Assembly: GCA_964019055.1 (NCBI GenBank)
Contig: OZ025223.1
Coordinates: 8,405,763 to 8,469,762 of the forward strand
Length of the DNA: 64,000 nt
Origin: Anthopleura xanthogrammica
Lineage: Eukaryota; Cnidaria; Anthozoa; Actiniaria; Actiniidae
Direction of reading: 5' to 3'
This document shows, piece after piece, positions 43,701 to 56,400 of this stretch (the first letter of the stretch is position 1; the number at the start of each line of letters is the position of its first letter). Made by a program: the position numbers and the translations under genes. Under the pieces are notes generated by a model that worked only from the letters and a program-made list of their open reading frames with translations, had not been told where the DNA came from and ran no database searches.

Positions 43701-46545
43701 CTAGCTATACCTAAGTTTAAATTACAGACGTATGGATCACGAGCTTTTTCCGTCTGTGGTCCCATTAAGTTGTGGAATAATCTTCCTCAGGATATAAGAT
43801 TATGTGATAGTGTAAATATTTTTAAGAAGAAACTTAAAAGGTATTTATTTAAAGAAGCATATTTATAATATATATTAGATCTGTAGTTTTTCCTTTTAAA
43901 TGCTTATTTGTAGATAGTTTTATTAGTAAATAGTTATCATTTCATATACATTTCATATTATCATATTTTATTTTTAGGATTTTTTGATCATGTAATTTTG
44001 TAAAGCACTTTGAAACTTCTGTAAAGGGCTATAATAAAGTTATTATTAATATTATATTATTATTAGTAGTATTTTACTCCCTTGGGAGTGATCGCAAACC
44101 AAGAATTAGAAAAATTTCATTGGTAAAATTTTTGTTCAAAATTCCAGGAATGGAGACGTCTTCCTCCAGAATATCCAATCAGTCAAATTCAAAGGTCTAA
44201 CACGTGACCCCGTCTCGTTTACCAAATATGGCGACAGCGATGGAACATATGACATCAATATTGTAAATCCGCTGACCGATAAGTGGATGAAGTTTGGCTC
44301 ATGGAAGTCTAATAATTCTGACGTCGATGATGAAGATGATGCCGTTGCTGGGAACTCTTCTGTGTTGACAATAGACGAGCGAATGCTTTGGGAAATATGG
44401 AATTTGACTTATAATAGTACTGGGATACCTGTGTCAGTCTGTGGACGAAGATGTCCGCCAGGGCATTGGATGCGAAGCGAAGAGCAAAATCAGGTTTGGA
44501 TTAATACCTAGACTTCTCTCGGCCAATACTTTTGTACAGGTTGATATTAATACACGTCATTTCTGGTCTCGCGCGAATGGAAAGTTTCTAGTAGAAATGT
44601 GCATTGTTTGTTTGTCATTGTAGGCTGATGATACGATGAGATTCGTGAGATTGATTCGGCTGATTGATACCAAGCAATAGAATAACCTCTCTGGTTGATT
44701 TCACATGACGGGCAGCTCTCCAACACTCGGTACTTTTCTAATTTGAGTGTGATTTATTATTCCTTTCAGCGTTGCTGTTGGAAATGCGAGCCATGCACAC
44801 GTAACTACATCTCCAACAACCCAGTCAACACAAGCTGCACAAAATGTCCTCCTCGCTATTGGCCAAACACCAACCACTCATCCTGCAATCCAATCCAACC
44901 AACCTCAGTTCTCATCACCGACACGCCCGGAATCGCCGTTGCCATAGCAACAACTTTAGGCTCAATCACAGTCATTTTCGTTGCCATGGTATTCTTTTGG
45001 TACGGGGATACACATATAGTGCGATCGTCAAGCAGGAGGCTTAGTTTTGTTTTGTTGTGTGGGATTCTGTTGGGATATGTGACTTCGTTGGCTTCGTTGT
45101 TTGAGAAGAGTGAGATGTTGTGTATGACTGTGATGTTTTCGTTTAGTATTAGTTTTTGTACCATTGTGGGGACCTTGTTGACCAAGACGAATCGCATTCA
45201 TCGGATTTTCAGCAAGAAAGCGATGCGAAATGGTAAGAATTGATAACAAGAAACAAAAATGTTTGTGTTGAAATACTAATTCGTTTGATTAAAAAGAATT
45301 GACCCTTCTCCAAAATTGCGGCCACAAATTCAAATGAGTTAAAATTTATTTCAACCGATGTTTGAAAAATGGTGAATACGTAAGGACGCACGACGGACAT
45401 ACGAACGGACAACGGACGGGCGGACGAATGGACGACAGACGGACAGACGAACAAACCGAACCGAACAGCAAACAAAACAAAAAACAACCAATAGAAAGCA
45501 AGCAAACAAACAAAAACAAAAAACATTCAAGGCAAGATCAGTTATTTCAAACTATTCTTCAAGAGAAGTTTTTTATTTTTCATTTCTTCCAGGAACACCA
45601 CCTTTCCTAAGCGACAATTGGATGCTATTGTTCATAGCTGGTTTCGTAAGCATAGAGATCATAATATGCATCATTATCGTCATGACATCTGATGGTAAGG
45701 CGATGGAGACGATATACCCAGACGAAACAAACGAAGCTTCCGTACAATGTAAATTCACCGCAACGTACGCCAACTACAACACAGCAATATGGTGGACCTA
45801 CAACACGGGGATTGTACTCGTATGTACCTACCAAGCATATCTCACAAGGAAAGTCCCTGGGAGCCACAATGAAGCGAGATTCATTGCATTTACAATGATC
45901 ACAATATCTACGGATGTTCTGGTGTTTTTTCTATCGTTTTATGGAACCGAAGGACGCTATAAAGATATTCTTGTCAGCACGTTTTTGATTATCGCCGTAA
46001 CAGTGACACTTTGTTGTGTTTTCTTACCGAAAGTTTACGTTATTTTGTTCAAACCAGAAAAAAATATCGATCTAAACCCGGTCAGGAGTATGGGAACTAT
46101 AGAAACCTCGGAAACTGAATTGAGGAAAATCAGTCACATAAGTCAGCGGTCGTGCACTTCGTATTTGAGTTCGTCATCGACTGCTAGTGGTCCGGAAAAT
46201 TCGAAATTTATTTCCGAAAAACATCCTGTAGAAATTTGTTCACCAGAAAGAAAAGTGAGAAAAATGTCAGTTTTTGTGAAAAATGGGATTTATTTGAATT
46301 CAAGTGAAGATGTTTTGAATGGAAGGGCAAGTGGACCGACGAGTATGGAGACGATTTTGGATGACGATGAGCTTGCAGTGAATGGAATCAGCGGCGCACA
46401 TGGCAGGGTTACCCGGATGTTGTCAGATATGAGTGTCAAAAGTGTCCATTTTGAAGATGAAAGAGAGCCAAGTGTGATCCTAGAAGAATATGATCCCAGT
46501 TATTTGGATAATTATGAATACAGAAGGCGAAAATCAACGATATAA
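40789..46545 (+). CDS. Class C GPCR, metabotropic glutamate receptor type (4 exons, 1010 aa)
   Basis: Exons 40789-42059, 44148-44493, 44770-45232 and 45593-46545 join in frame. Intron 1 uses a GC donor (AACAG|GCAAGT). Order: signal peptide (about 1-26); Venus flytrap ligand domain (about 50-500, with GGLFAIHF and INNDKNLLPGVELG); nine-cysteine NCD3G domain (Cys522 to Cys578); seven-helix domain (about 588-845) ending FLPKVYVILFKPE, a hallmark of mGluRs; and a 165-residue cytoplasmic tail ending RKSTI, which fits a class I PDZ ligand. Residues that contact the amino-acid ligand in mGluRs appear kept: the GPGTS loop at 158-161, the SST stretch at 182-184, Asp204, Tyr232 and Asp316. Glutamate or a related amino acid is therefore a plausible ligand. 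Intron 1 holds SINE and LINE remnants. The subtype cannot be assigned. Confidence 0.9.
42095..42370 (+). mobile_element. tRNA-derived SINE in GPCR intron 1
   Basis: Box B GGTTCAATACC at 42127-42137 follows CACTTGCCTCTCACCTCTG. A 3' block CTCCCTTGACTCTCGGGGTT at about 42336 matches the second block of the SINE at 4212-4345. The middle (about 42160-42300) appears to be unrelated DNA, perhaps a later insertion. Confidence 0.5.
43587..44068 (+). mobile_element. 5'-truncated LINE (CR1/L2/Jockey group) 3' end in GPCR intron 1
   Basis: The frame ending at 43868 contains YGSRAFSVCGPIKLWNNLP followed by an FKKKLKRYLF motif, the typical extreme C-terminus of reverse transcriptases of this LINE group. 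It is followed by a 3'UTR with GTAAAGCACTTTGAAACTTC, GGGCTATAATAAAG and a TTATTA-type simple tail. Only about 90 codons remain, which is the usual result of incomplete reverse transcription. Confidence 0.75.
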
Positions 46546-46575
46546 AGTGATCTTTTAACTAACGTTTTTCCTTCT

Positions 46576-46759
46576 AGATGGGGGTAATGTTTCAAGGCCA
46601 TTTCAGACCACGTGTCATTCTCTTGAGAATAAGATTCTTTGTTTGAGTTGTATCCATATTCATCTGTCTTCTCGCGCGCAACCGTTAAACAAAGAAAGGA
46701 TACTCTAGGGAATGACAGGTGGTCTGAAATGGGAAAACACTACGCCCAAATTGCAAGCT
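46576..46759. mobile_element. MITE family A (CATTTCAGACCAC ends), copy at 46.6 kb
   Basis: GGCCATTTCAGACCACGTGT at the left pairs with ACAGGTGGTCTGAAATGGG at the right, with CAAAGAA words inside. Related full or partial copies lie at 53012-53184, 59515-59935, 61957-62095 and 39465-39530, the most frequent MITE family in this window. Confidence 0.7.
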
Positions 46760-47418
46760 CGCAAGGAATGGCAGTTGTTGAACTTTATTAACTTAAAAAT
46801 GCTAAATTTGCATAAAAATCCATAAATTTTAAAGATTAAATAGTAATTTGACTCGGAATTAATAACTTTTTTACTTCAAGAAGTTTCGACCGTAAAACCA
46901 CAGTCTTCATCATTTGACAAAAAATGGTAAGAATTTTATCTAAAAAATATTTTGAGAAACGGTTTGACGCCTTTTGTTCCTCAATTTTTAATCGCTTGGA
47001 AATAATTGATAATAATTATTGATCTTTATAAATTGATTAAAAGAAAAAAGCTTTTTGGGTTTAGGTGTTTTGGTAGTGATTATTAATACTTCATGATATT
47101 ATTGGTACATAAATAAAATATGAAATAATCATCATTTTGAAGATCATTATTTTAGCCACTATATATATGAAAAGCAGTAGAAGATAAATAAGAATTTATG
47201 AAGATTTAAGAATACTGAAATTTCAATTCCAAATTTCATGTCCCACGTAAAAAGTTTGGATGGGCTAGCTTGCACTAGTGGAAAACATCTGCGCATGCTC
47301 ATAGTCCGTATGCAAATTAGACTATTACGTCTTACTGATATCGTAAAAACATGTAAATTTGACTTTCAAACCTGCTTGCCTTACAATCAGTTCTTGAAAC
47401 ATGAAGATAATGGACTAC

Positions 47419-47643
47419 TTCGACGATACGGCGGCCATCTTCAGGGGGAAAATATATAAAGCTCTGTTACAGTAATGTCGTCATTAACAGTTTACCACCA
47501 GACAATTGACAAGAGATGAATTAAGAAGAGGAACAAGAAAGAATTTACAAACAAATATATATCGAAATGATATTATCCGCCATCTTTGTTTTGTGTTGCC
47601 TTCTGGATGCCTTGCGATTCAAGATGGCCGCCGTATCGTCGAA
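47419..47643. mobile_element. 225-bp MITE with TTCGACGATACGGCGGCCAT ends
   Basis: Perfect inverted ends of 23 bp (TTCGACGATACGGCGGCCAT... at 47419 and its complement ending at 47643). The interior is AT-rich and unique here. No clear target duplication was identified. Confidence 0.6.
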
Positions 47644-47859
47644 ATGGTAGATTCTTTCACATATTGTTTTTGTATATATACAATGTCTTGGTCTCAAAAA
47701 AGTTTACTGTGATCGTGAATGTTTTTGTTTGTTCAGATAGAGAAAACGAACAGCTATTTCAGTTCTCACTTTAAAAGCGCTTTGGGATTCTTGGATTCTT
47801 GCTGAAGAACGTGCTGAAATCCACGCATGCGCAAAAGCTTTTCTCTAGTGTGTGTTTAC

Positions 47860-48263
47860 TTATTCGAAATATATTGCAAAAACAATACCCACAGCATAAA
47901 GTGTAAAATTTTTGAACTCATGTACTGCATAACTATCTACAGAGGAATCCCATGCTCCTCTACTAGCGATGCGTACATCCTGGTTGTTCACATCTCCGAT
48001 GATTACTTGACATACATATTTGTAACGCGGGTAACGCAATCGTTTGACTCGCTCCTTTAGCTGGTCTGAAAGTTGTACAGTCAGTTGTTTGCAGACGTTT
48101 GGATCGTAGACTTTGTTTTCGAGGTTTTCTTCGAGGAGATCTTTGATAATAGCTTTAAGCTTGTATTCCTATGATAAAGAAAAGGTAAGGTTTGCTACTG
48201 CTGCTGTAACTGCTGCTGCTACTGCTGCTACTGCTGCTACTGCTGCTACTGCTGCTGCTACTG

Positions 48264-48310
<47 letters not shown>

Positions 48311-48745
48311 ACTGCTACTGCTACTGCTAATATCGGTAACACATACCTGGAAATGTTTCACCGGTTTCATAACGTAAGGCCTCGGCATGTTAACAAAAAA
48401 ATCACTGGCACTAGTTTCTTCCCGTTCCAGTCTACTGGCGGTATTTCTACTCGAACGGCCATCATCAGTCGCGAAATCCTCGGGCGACCACGCATGCGCT
48501 ATATCAAACTCTCCCCAATCCCCTCGCTTCCTTCTCAAGACCATCAAATCCTTGGATTTCTCTTTTAATCCTTTGGAAACATTTTTAGCTGCAATAACGC
48601 TGTAGATTGTTGATGGGATTTTTTCGGGGTTCGACGGTTCTTCTTTCTCGGGTTCTTTTTGGACTGAAGACTTGCGCAAGGGCTTTAAAATCGACTTTGG
48701 TGGTCGTTCTTCTTTGATAGAGAACAAACTGACTTTTCGGCTCAT
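47860..48745 (-). CDS. Tctex1-domain dynein light chain (2 exons, 235 aa)
   Basis: On the minus strand, exon 1 is 48745-48347 (133 codons, ending KHFQ before the donor GTATGT) and exon 2 is 48168-47860 (acceptor TTTATCATAG). The join is phase 0. Exon 2 encodes a complete Tctex1/DYNLT fold: EYKLKAIIKDLLEE, RYPRYKYVCQVIIGD, SRGAWDSSVDSYA and the typical ending FAIYFE. The N-terminal 130 residues are basic and low in predicted structure (KSILKPLRKSS). This long extension before a KHF motif resembles the Tctex1-domain-containing (DYNLT5-like) subgroup rather than plain DYNLT1. The family acts as cargo or axonemal light chains of cytoplasmic or ciliary dynein. The exact orthologue is not certain. 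The intron contains a trinucleotide repeat. Confidence 0.85.
48193..48331 (-). repeat. CTG/CTA trinucleotide microsatellite in the light-chain intron
   Basis: About 45 triplets of CTG with interspersed CTA on the plus strand, almost filling the 178-bp intron. Read through, it would give a poly-serine or poly-alanine frame, but the splice sites on either side and the clean phase-0 join show that it is intronic. Confidence 0.85.
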
Positions 48746-50497
48746 AGTTGATGAATTTGGAAGACAAATCTGATTTGAAAATTAAAATTCATTAAATGAA
48801 ATAATAGTAAATAATTGATCAGTAAGAGCATAAATCGATACTTATGAAGAGGCGTAGGGCAATGCAAATGGGGGGGAAACAGTCATATCACAACAAAGCG
48901 AACTAAATGTCCAGGCAGAATTTATGGACTTCTAGTCCCGGGTATCATTGATCAAAATTAAAAAATATGCGTGGACACACGGTGCAACATTGCTCGTAAT
49001 ATTGCAGGCAATGTTGCTGAAGTAGGATCGTTTTCTACTTCAGTAGCATTGCGCGCAACAAATTCCGTCGTGTCACACGGCCACAGCATCGATTGCCAGT
49101 AACATTGCGCACACTGTTAAACCGTGTGTCCGTAGCTTTAAGCCGTGGCTACACGAGCGATTTTTTTGGTTGCACAGGCGACGCGATTTTTTAAAATCAC
49201 CAACGAGCGGTGAACCTCGTTGGCAACCAACCGACACTCAAACTGATTCCACACTTCAAGCCTAACACTGTACATAGACCAGACACAGCAAACTGACCTA
49301 GGTGATTTTGACAGTGTTTCGAGGGGGTTTCGACATTGTTTTTCAATTGTTCGTATAGTTTGTCTGTCAACTTACCTAAGTTCTGGCGATTAACCTTTTA
49401 AAAATGAGCGAGACAAGAGCAAACGTACATTCAAGAATAGCCTTAGTAAGTTCTTGGTTTAATATCTTCGTCAACTCGTTCTTCTATCGTTCTTGGAATG
49501 TCAGCTCGTATGAAACCCTGTAATTCACTAACCAGCTGATTACAAAATTAAACGGACTAATATTTTACGACGTAGCTTTTGAAATAAGAGTTCAAGCTTT
49601 GGTTTGTTTTCTTCGTGTTTTTGGTATGTCATGTCGGATAATCTCTTTGATCTTCCCTTGATCAGAACGGACGCTTTGCCATTGTTTTAAAGTCGTTTTT
49701 ATTTGTTTTTTGATTAAACAAGACCTGCTAGCTTGTTCTTTGGCTAATTCTTATACTTAAGCAAATAAATGCTTCAAGAATAATATTACTGGCGTTTATT
49801 TTTAGCTGTCATCCGGGGCTTATGCTTTGAACTGCTCCTAAATTTCATCGTTTCTATCGCTGAAGTTTCTTCTATTTTCATTCATTAAAATAGTTATTTC
49901 CTTTCATAAAGATTAGGAAGGTTAATTTTTCAAGATAATTTTTTAAGAAAATTTATTTTTTATTTATTTCTTACCCATTCAAATCCTCCATGTCTCCTCC
50001 AATCCCTTGGGCTCCCTGTGTGTGTATCACGTGACCATACGCAAATATTTACCAAAATGATTGAAAGTGTGACGGAATTTCAAACAAAAGACATAAATAT
50101 ATCTTAATAATGTTTCAAACCTTTAATAAACTCGAAAATGTTTGATAGAAAACTGCAATGATTTTTACCTTTCCGGGGTGAAAGGAGACGATGATTTCGC
50201 GAAAGAAGTCGGATGGCATCGGATGGTATTCGGAGTGCAGTCGTGTGCTCGTTTTATGGATGGCAGTACGTGATTCGAGTCGAAAGCTGATAACACAAGC
50301 AACAGAACCGGTGAAACTAGAAACAAATTCATGTATTCTTCCACAATTTTCTCCTAAACCTGAATTCAAGCAAGAATCAATGTCTTCTACTTTCAAACTA
50401 CCTTACTTCCAGCTGATTTGGTGAAGGCTACGAGCAGATCTCAACTGGGGAATTAATTTTGCAACAAGTAGTTTTACTGCTTCTAAATTTGATCAAA
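48746..50497. other. Divergent spacer between the light chain and bestrophin-like genes
   Basis: The two genes diverge from this 1.75-kb region, so both promoters are probably here. Positions 48970-49135 carry GGACACACGGT / ACCGTGTGTCC near their ends with repeated AACATTGC words, a possible MITE. Short frames at 50115-50424 on both strands have no recognisable similarity and may be 5'UTR. Confidence 0.45.
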
Positions 50498-53400
50498 ATG
50501 TCGTACCACCAAAGTAAAACGAGTATTCTCAGCTCCCTAGACAAAGATTATATAGAAGAAGGACGTCGGGATATATACAGATGGGGTGAAACTAGATCTA
50601 CAAAGAGGAAAGGAATACGAGGATGGGCTTATTCGTTCAAAAAAATGTTTATCGATAAAGGGGTAAGTTTTCTACACCATTTTCTAAGCCTCATTTCCTA
50701 GTTTTTCCTAGTGATCCTGAATTATTTTATTTTAATTGGGATAAATTCTTCTTAATTCAGATTCTTAAGAGTTTTGTCAACAATCTAACTGCTGTCTTGG
50801 TCCTGCAACTTATATTATCAGGTAAGATTAAATTGAATTTTTTTTCAGCGTGCGTGGGTTAAGCTTATATTTCTTCTAGAACACTTGATCAAATCGTACC
50901 TGTCTTGCTGGAATATTTATGACTCTGATCTGTTCTTGTAAATTTGAAGTGATCTGTTTATTCCTATAGTTACTTAGAGAGTATTAAATACGCATAAAAA
51001 ATAGATCTAAAATCGTTTCAAGAGGACAAAAGATTTGAGCAAATTCTGTGCAAATTTAGCATCATTTCTTATACTCTCATTAACTGCAAACGTATTCCAT
51101 TTTAAAGCTTAAATACAGCATGTGCTTCAGATGTCATTATCTTCATCTGTTGCGTGAAAAAACTTGGGATATTATTCATTTGTAACTTGTGGTTTTTATT
51201 TCTACCTACAAAATGTTTTCCAGTGTTTTGTTTGGAAAATATTAAGCTTACGTAATAATTTGGACAGTATTTAAGCTTACTTGTTATAATTATAAGTTCA
51301 GACTGGTCCAGAAAAGTTTATACAATATATACATATATTATTTAAATTGTATTATATAAAAGCTTTAAGCATGCTTAAAACTGTTTTTGAGCGTGTCAAC
51401 TTCTTTTTCTCCTCAAAAATAGACAATTGTATTGCTTATTTTATCATTATTATTGCTGTTGAAAAATGTGTGAAATAATTACCATGATAATATATATGAT
51501 CCGTAATGCCTGAGAGCACTTAGGAATTAAGTGTTAGCTTCACACATGGTTAGTGGTGGCAAGATTGGGATATTTTTGTGGTGTTCTTGCTGGTTTTGGC
51601 TACTTCTACTGTATGTAACACAAATCATAGCTGTACTCTAACGGATTGTCTCTTTTGACAAATTTTTGAATTTTCTCTTGAAGTTGGGGGTCGACAGTCC
51701 TTTACACTAATCTTAATAATTACATGACCAACACAGCCCAAGACCTCTGTTGCAGCTAGCTCAGACCGTTGAAAATTTGATTGACAGAAGCCAAAAATCC
51801 AGGGGGCTTGAATTATAGCTAATTAGGAAAATGGGTGTAATTAACTTATGGAATATAGAAAAATAGCTAGAGCGATATTATTATGAATGCAACATTGATT
51901 CTCTGACATGTGCATGCATGTACAGCTGTTTCGAAAAAGGTCGGTGAAGGTTTTGTTGCTTGTTGCATACCAAGCCCGAAATGCAGTGTATGGGTGATGT
52001 TAATTCAAGCAACAATGCAGTTTCGAGATGCGAATTCATAACAATATGGAATTTTCCCAGACTTTGTCTGCAGGTTTTTCCAGCATATTTTCTTCTGTGC
52101 TTAGTTACATATGATTATGATAAATTTCAAGCTTGGTATGCGACATGCAGCATGCAACAAGCAGCACAATGCAACATGCAACAGAACCTACACCAACCTC
52201 TTATGAAATATTATATATATAACTGAATAATAAAGATTCTTGTCAATTTATTTTGTTTCAATTTATTTTGTTTGAAATACTTGAATATACTCTTTTTGTC
52301 TTTTCACAGGATTGATGACCTATACATGTCAAAAACTAGGTAAGATACGTATACTGAGGTTAAATTTAAGAGTTAGACCATTTTTGTCTTGGGTAAATTG
52401 TTATCCTTTTACAGTCAAAATGCCTCAAGCGTACCCCCTAGAATCCATTAATGAATTCATTATTGAAATGTTGAGATCATAATTCACTCTGACTCCAAAC
52501 TTGAAAATAAATTATCTACTTGAGTTTTGATTGGATTCTTCAACAACACAATTGCCATGCCAAGGTAGAAAAACTCCCCAGAAAGGCTATATATAGGCAT
52601 CCCTTAGAATTTTAGCGTGAAATGAATGTGAAGTTTGGAGTCTTCCGATTTTTTAGTGAAATCTCAGAGTGAATAATCAACTCAATATTCAAATAATGAA
52701 ATCATTAATTGAGCCTACAGGGGTACGCTTGAGCTGTCTTGACTGTAACACCTTAATTCTCTTGAATATTTTTTTTCTTTATTACCAGTTAGTTAAGAAA
52801 TTATAGGGAACGCGCAGCATACAGTACATTGTACTGTAATTTGATTTATAAATCTTGGGAAATTATTCTAATTCTTTAGATCGAAGGAAACAATATTCAA
52901 TATTCCATATTATGAAATAGAAGCATTGTTCTTCCTGTGCTTTGAGGGTTTTTCTCCAGGCTCTGCAGTTTTCCTACACAGTCTTGATTCAAACCACTGA
53001 CTGTAATAGACCTCTTTTCCCTGGGCGTGATGTTTTGCCCAATCCAGACCACGTGTCATTCCCTTGAGTATCATTTCTTTGTTTGGATGCAAATGAAACA
53101 AAGAATCCTATTCTCAAAAGAATGATCTAGATTGACACTCCATGGTCTGAGATAATTAAGCAAAACATTATACCCAAGCTAAAGAGATATCTTTGTAACC
53201 TGTACTGTGATGTGTACTGTACATATATCCCTGACACAATAACCAAATGACAATGATGTAATTTTTTTTTCATTTTGACTTATCTTATGAAAATAATACA
53301 AATAAAAAAAACTTGAAGTATAGATAGATTATTATGATTCCTAATTAATAAATAATTAGATTTAGATTTATTTATTTTTGTTTCAGATCTTTATCTTGAT

Positions 53401-56400
53401 GTTAATATTGCATTATTTGTTTCTCCGATTGTATTCCCTCTGGCTTTTTCAATAAATGGTAAGTTAAACCATAGAATTTTATACATTTTAAGTTATACCA
53501 CTCTTAAATTATACATTTTTGAGTGACACTAGTACTAGTATTACTCCAGTTTTACAGTCAAACTCATCAGTTTGAAATGAGAAAGCCGTGAACATGGCCT
53601 CCAGCTGAGCAGCCTTATAAGTTTTCTAACCAATCACAGTCTATTGTGATTTCTTTTGCCGGCCTTTGTTCGAGCACTTTTTTCTACTTGAAAACTATTG
53701 ACAATTGAATCCACTACTGACAATATAAGTCTCAGAAAAGTCCAAAAGTTATAGTCATGTGATATTTTATCTGTGATTTATCTAAACCTACTTGAAAAAT
53801 GATTTTCAAAACAGAGTGAAAGGCCACAGGTTTTGATCAACAATATGTTTTGCACGATTAGTTGTTGGCTCAGCTGGCTAGAAATATGTTAAGAACAGTC
53901 CATTTAAAAAAAATGTTCTCACCACTACATGAAAAAAGTTTGTATTGAGTCCACCTTCTCTCATGTATCAATCTACCTTAAATAGAAATCTCTAATTTCT
54001 TGAAAATATAAAAAAATATGAAAATTGAAAAGTTGATATTAATCAGCAAACAATTTTGGTGCAATCGACCTGTGGTTACAAAATAGTTGAAAAAGTGATG
54101 GTAGTTTGCAGAAAAAGAGACACTAGGTTATTGGTGGTTTACAAAAAAGTATGTTGAAAAATTGATGGTAGGTTGTTGCTAATTGGTTGCTTCCGAGCAG
54201 ATGTCGGTAGACTAATATAATGGCACAGTATGGCTTAAGTTAATAGTGTGGTGTTGACCAATACCCTACCGACACCAATTTGGGGGTCATATTGTTTACT
54301 GTTACCCACAGGGTTGGCCTCAATTTTATAAGTTTACATTAATGTGTTCCAGTGAAAGTCTGTGTAATACTTCTCACAACTGTCCCTTACTTCATGTACA
54401 TGAATTTATTTATTTTTATCCCACCGACTCACTGTCAAAAGTCTGTCAAAGTGTTTGTATTGCTAAAGTTGTGCATTCTTTACTTTACCGTTGGTATTTT
54501 TGAATATTCTGACACTGAAAGGAGGCTAACACTGTGTACATGTACATGTAAATGAGTCTGTGATCAAGTACACACAAGTTTTTTGTTGTTTTGGAAAGGT
54601 GTACAGTGACTGTGTATGAATATGTTTTTAAATGAATATGTAAAATACTTCTCTTCACAGCTGATTTCCAGAGGAGAGAGCATGTGTTAGAAGATTTAGC
54701 ATTATTCAAAGGGGGTTTAGTCATCTTATTTTTCTGCCACAGAGACTGGCATGTGAAAGCAGGCAAGTAAATTATATACATGTATTTCCAAAACAGAGAA
54801 AAAATACTTTCATTTTTTGATAGAAAAACTTAATGGATTGGTAAACGTTTTTTCAAACAACCGTCTAATAACCTATGGATAAATATTATGTGTAAATATT
54901 TATGAATACATACGAATAACTTGTAGTTTTTGGCTTGAATTTCGAGGCACCATGCACCATAATCTGTGATGCTTTGGCCGTAATTTAGATTGAAATTTTC
55001 ATCCAAATATTATGTGTTTTTATTATGATTTTCGCATCATTTTTTCATCAAACTGGGAACATTGACAGCTTACCGAATGTAATTTTTTATAAAATATATT
55101 AAAATAAAAAATGGGGTCACCATTGTTGTTTTCAAGATATAGCTGATCAAAATCGTTTTCGCAACGAGAATGATGGAATTTGATCTTGAAAACATAGGCC
55201 ACAAGTGCTGTCATGCAATATGCACAGAACAGATGCGCACAAACAATGCCTGTGAACATCCTTAAGTTTTAGTTACAATTAGCATGCTGACTGCTAAGCA
55301 AGATCAAGGTCCATAGTTTGATCCTCAGTGAGCTCACACTCTTGTTTCAAGGAGCAAGTGTGGCTTGGTTGGTTAGTGTGCTGCCTGCTAAGCAAGAGGT
55401 CTATAGTAGTGACCTCACACACTTGTTTTAAGGAGCAAGTGTGGCTTGGTTGGTTAGTGTGCTGCCTGCAAAGCAAGAGGTCCATAGTTTGATCCTCAGT
55501 GACCTCACATACTTGTTTTAAGGAGCAAGTGTGGCTTGGTCATGGCTTAGTTGGTTAGTGTGTTGCCTGCTAAGCAAGAGGTCCATGGTTTGATTTTCAG
55601 TGACCTCACACACTTGTTTTAAGGAGCAAGTGTGGCTTGGTTGGTTAGTGTGTTGCCTGCTAAGCAAGAGGTCCATAGTTTGATCCTAAGTGACCTCACA
55701 CACTTGTTTCAAGGAGCAAGTGTGGCTTGGTTGGTTAGTGTTCTGCCTGCTAAGCAAGAGGTCCATAGTTTGATCCTCAGTGACCTCACACACTTGTTTT
55801 AAGGAGCAAGTATGGCTTGGTTGGTTAGTGTGCTGCCTCCTAAGCAAGAGGTCCATAGTGTGATCCTCCATGACCTCACACACTTGTTTTAAGGAGCAAG
55901 TATGGCTTGGTTGGTTAGTGTGCTGCCTCCTAAGCAAGAGGTCCATAGTTTGATCCTCAGTGACCTCACACACTTGTTTTAAGGAGCAAGTGTGGCTTGG
56001 TTGGTTAGTGTGTTGCCTGCTAAGCAAGAGGTCCATAGTTTGATCCTAAGTGACCTCACACACTTGTTTCAAGGAGCAAGTGTGGCTTGGTTGGTTAGTG
56101 TTCTGCCTGCTAAGCAAGAGGTCCATAGTTTGATCCTCAGTGACCTCACACACTTGTTTTAAGGAGCAAGTATGGCTTGGTTGGTTAGTGTGCTGCCTCC
56201 TAAGCAAGAGGTCCATAGTGTGATCCTCCATGACCTCACACACTTGTTTTAAGGAGCAAGTATGGCTTGGTTGGTTAGTGTGCTGCCTCCTAAGCAAGAG
56301 GTCCATAGTTTGATCCTCAGTGACCTCACACACTTGTTTTAAGGAGCAAGTGTGTCTTGGTTGGTTAGTGTGCTGCCTGCTAAGCAAGAGGTCCATAGTT

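Larger units (their letters stand above)
46546..47859. other. Spacer between the GPCR and dynein light chain genes
   Basis: Holds two MITEs (46576-46759 and 47419-47643). The two flanking genes converge, so both 3'UTRs lie here. AATAAA-like words occur near 47113. No further gene is seen. Confidence 0.5.

Noticed and set aside
48113..48568. Plus-strand Ala/Thr repeat frame and the uninterrupted minus-strand Ser-rich frame
   Set aside because: Both cross the triplet repeat in the light-chain intron. Splicing around it restores a full Tctex1 domain.
50115..50424. Short frames on both strands upstream of the bestrophin-like gene
   Set aside because: No family similarity and no splice sites linking them to the gene; probably spacer or 5'UTR.
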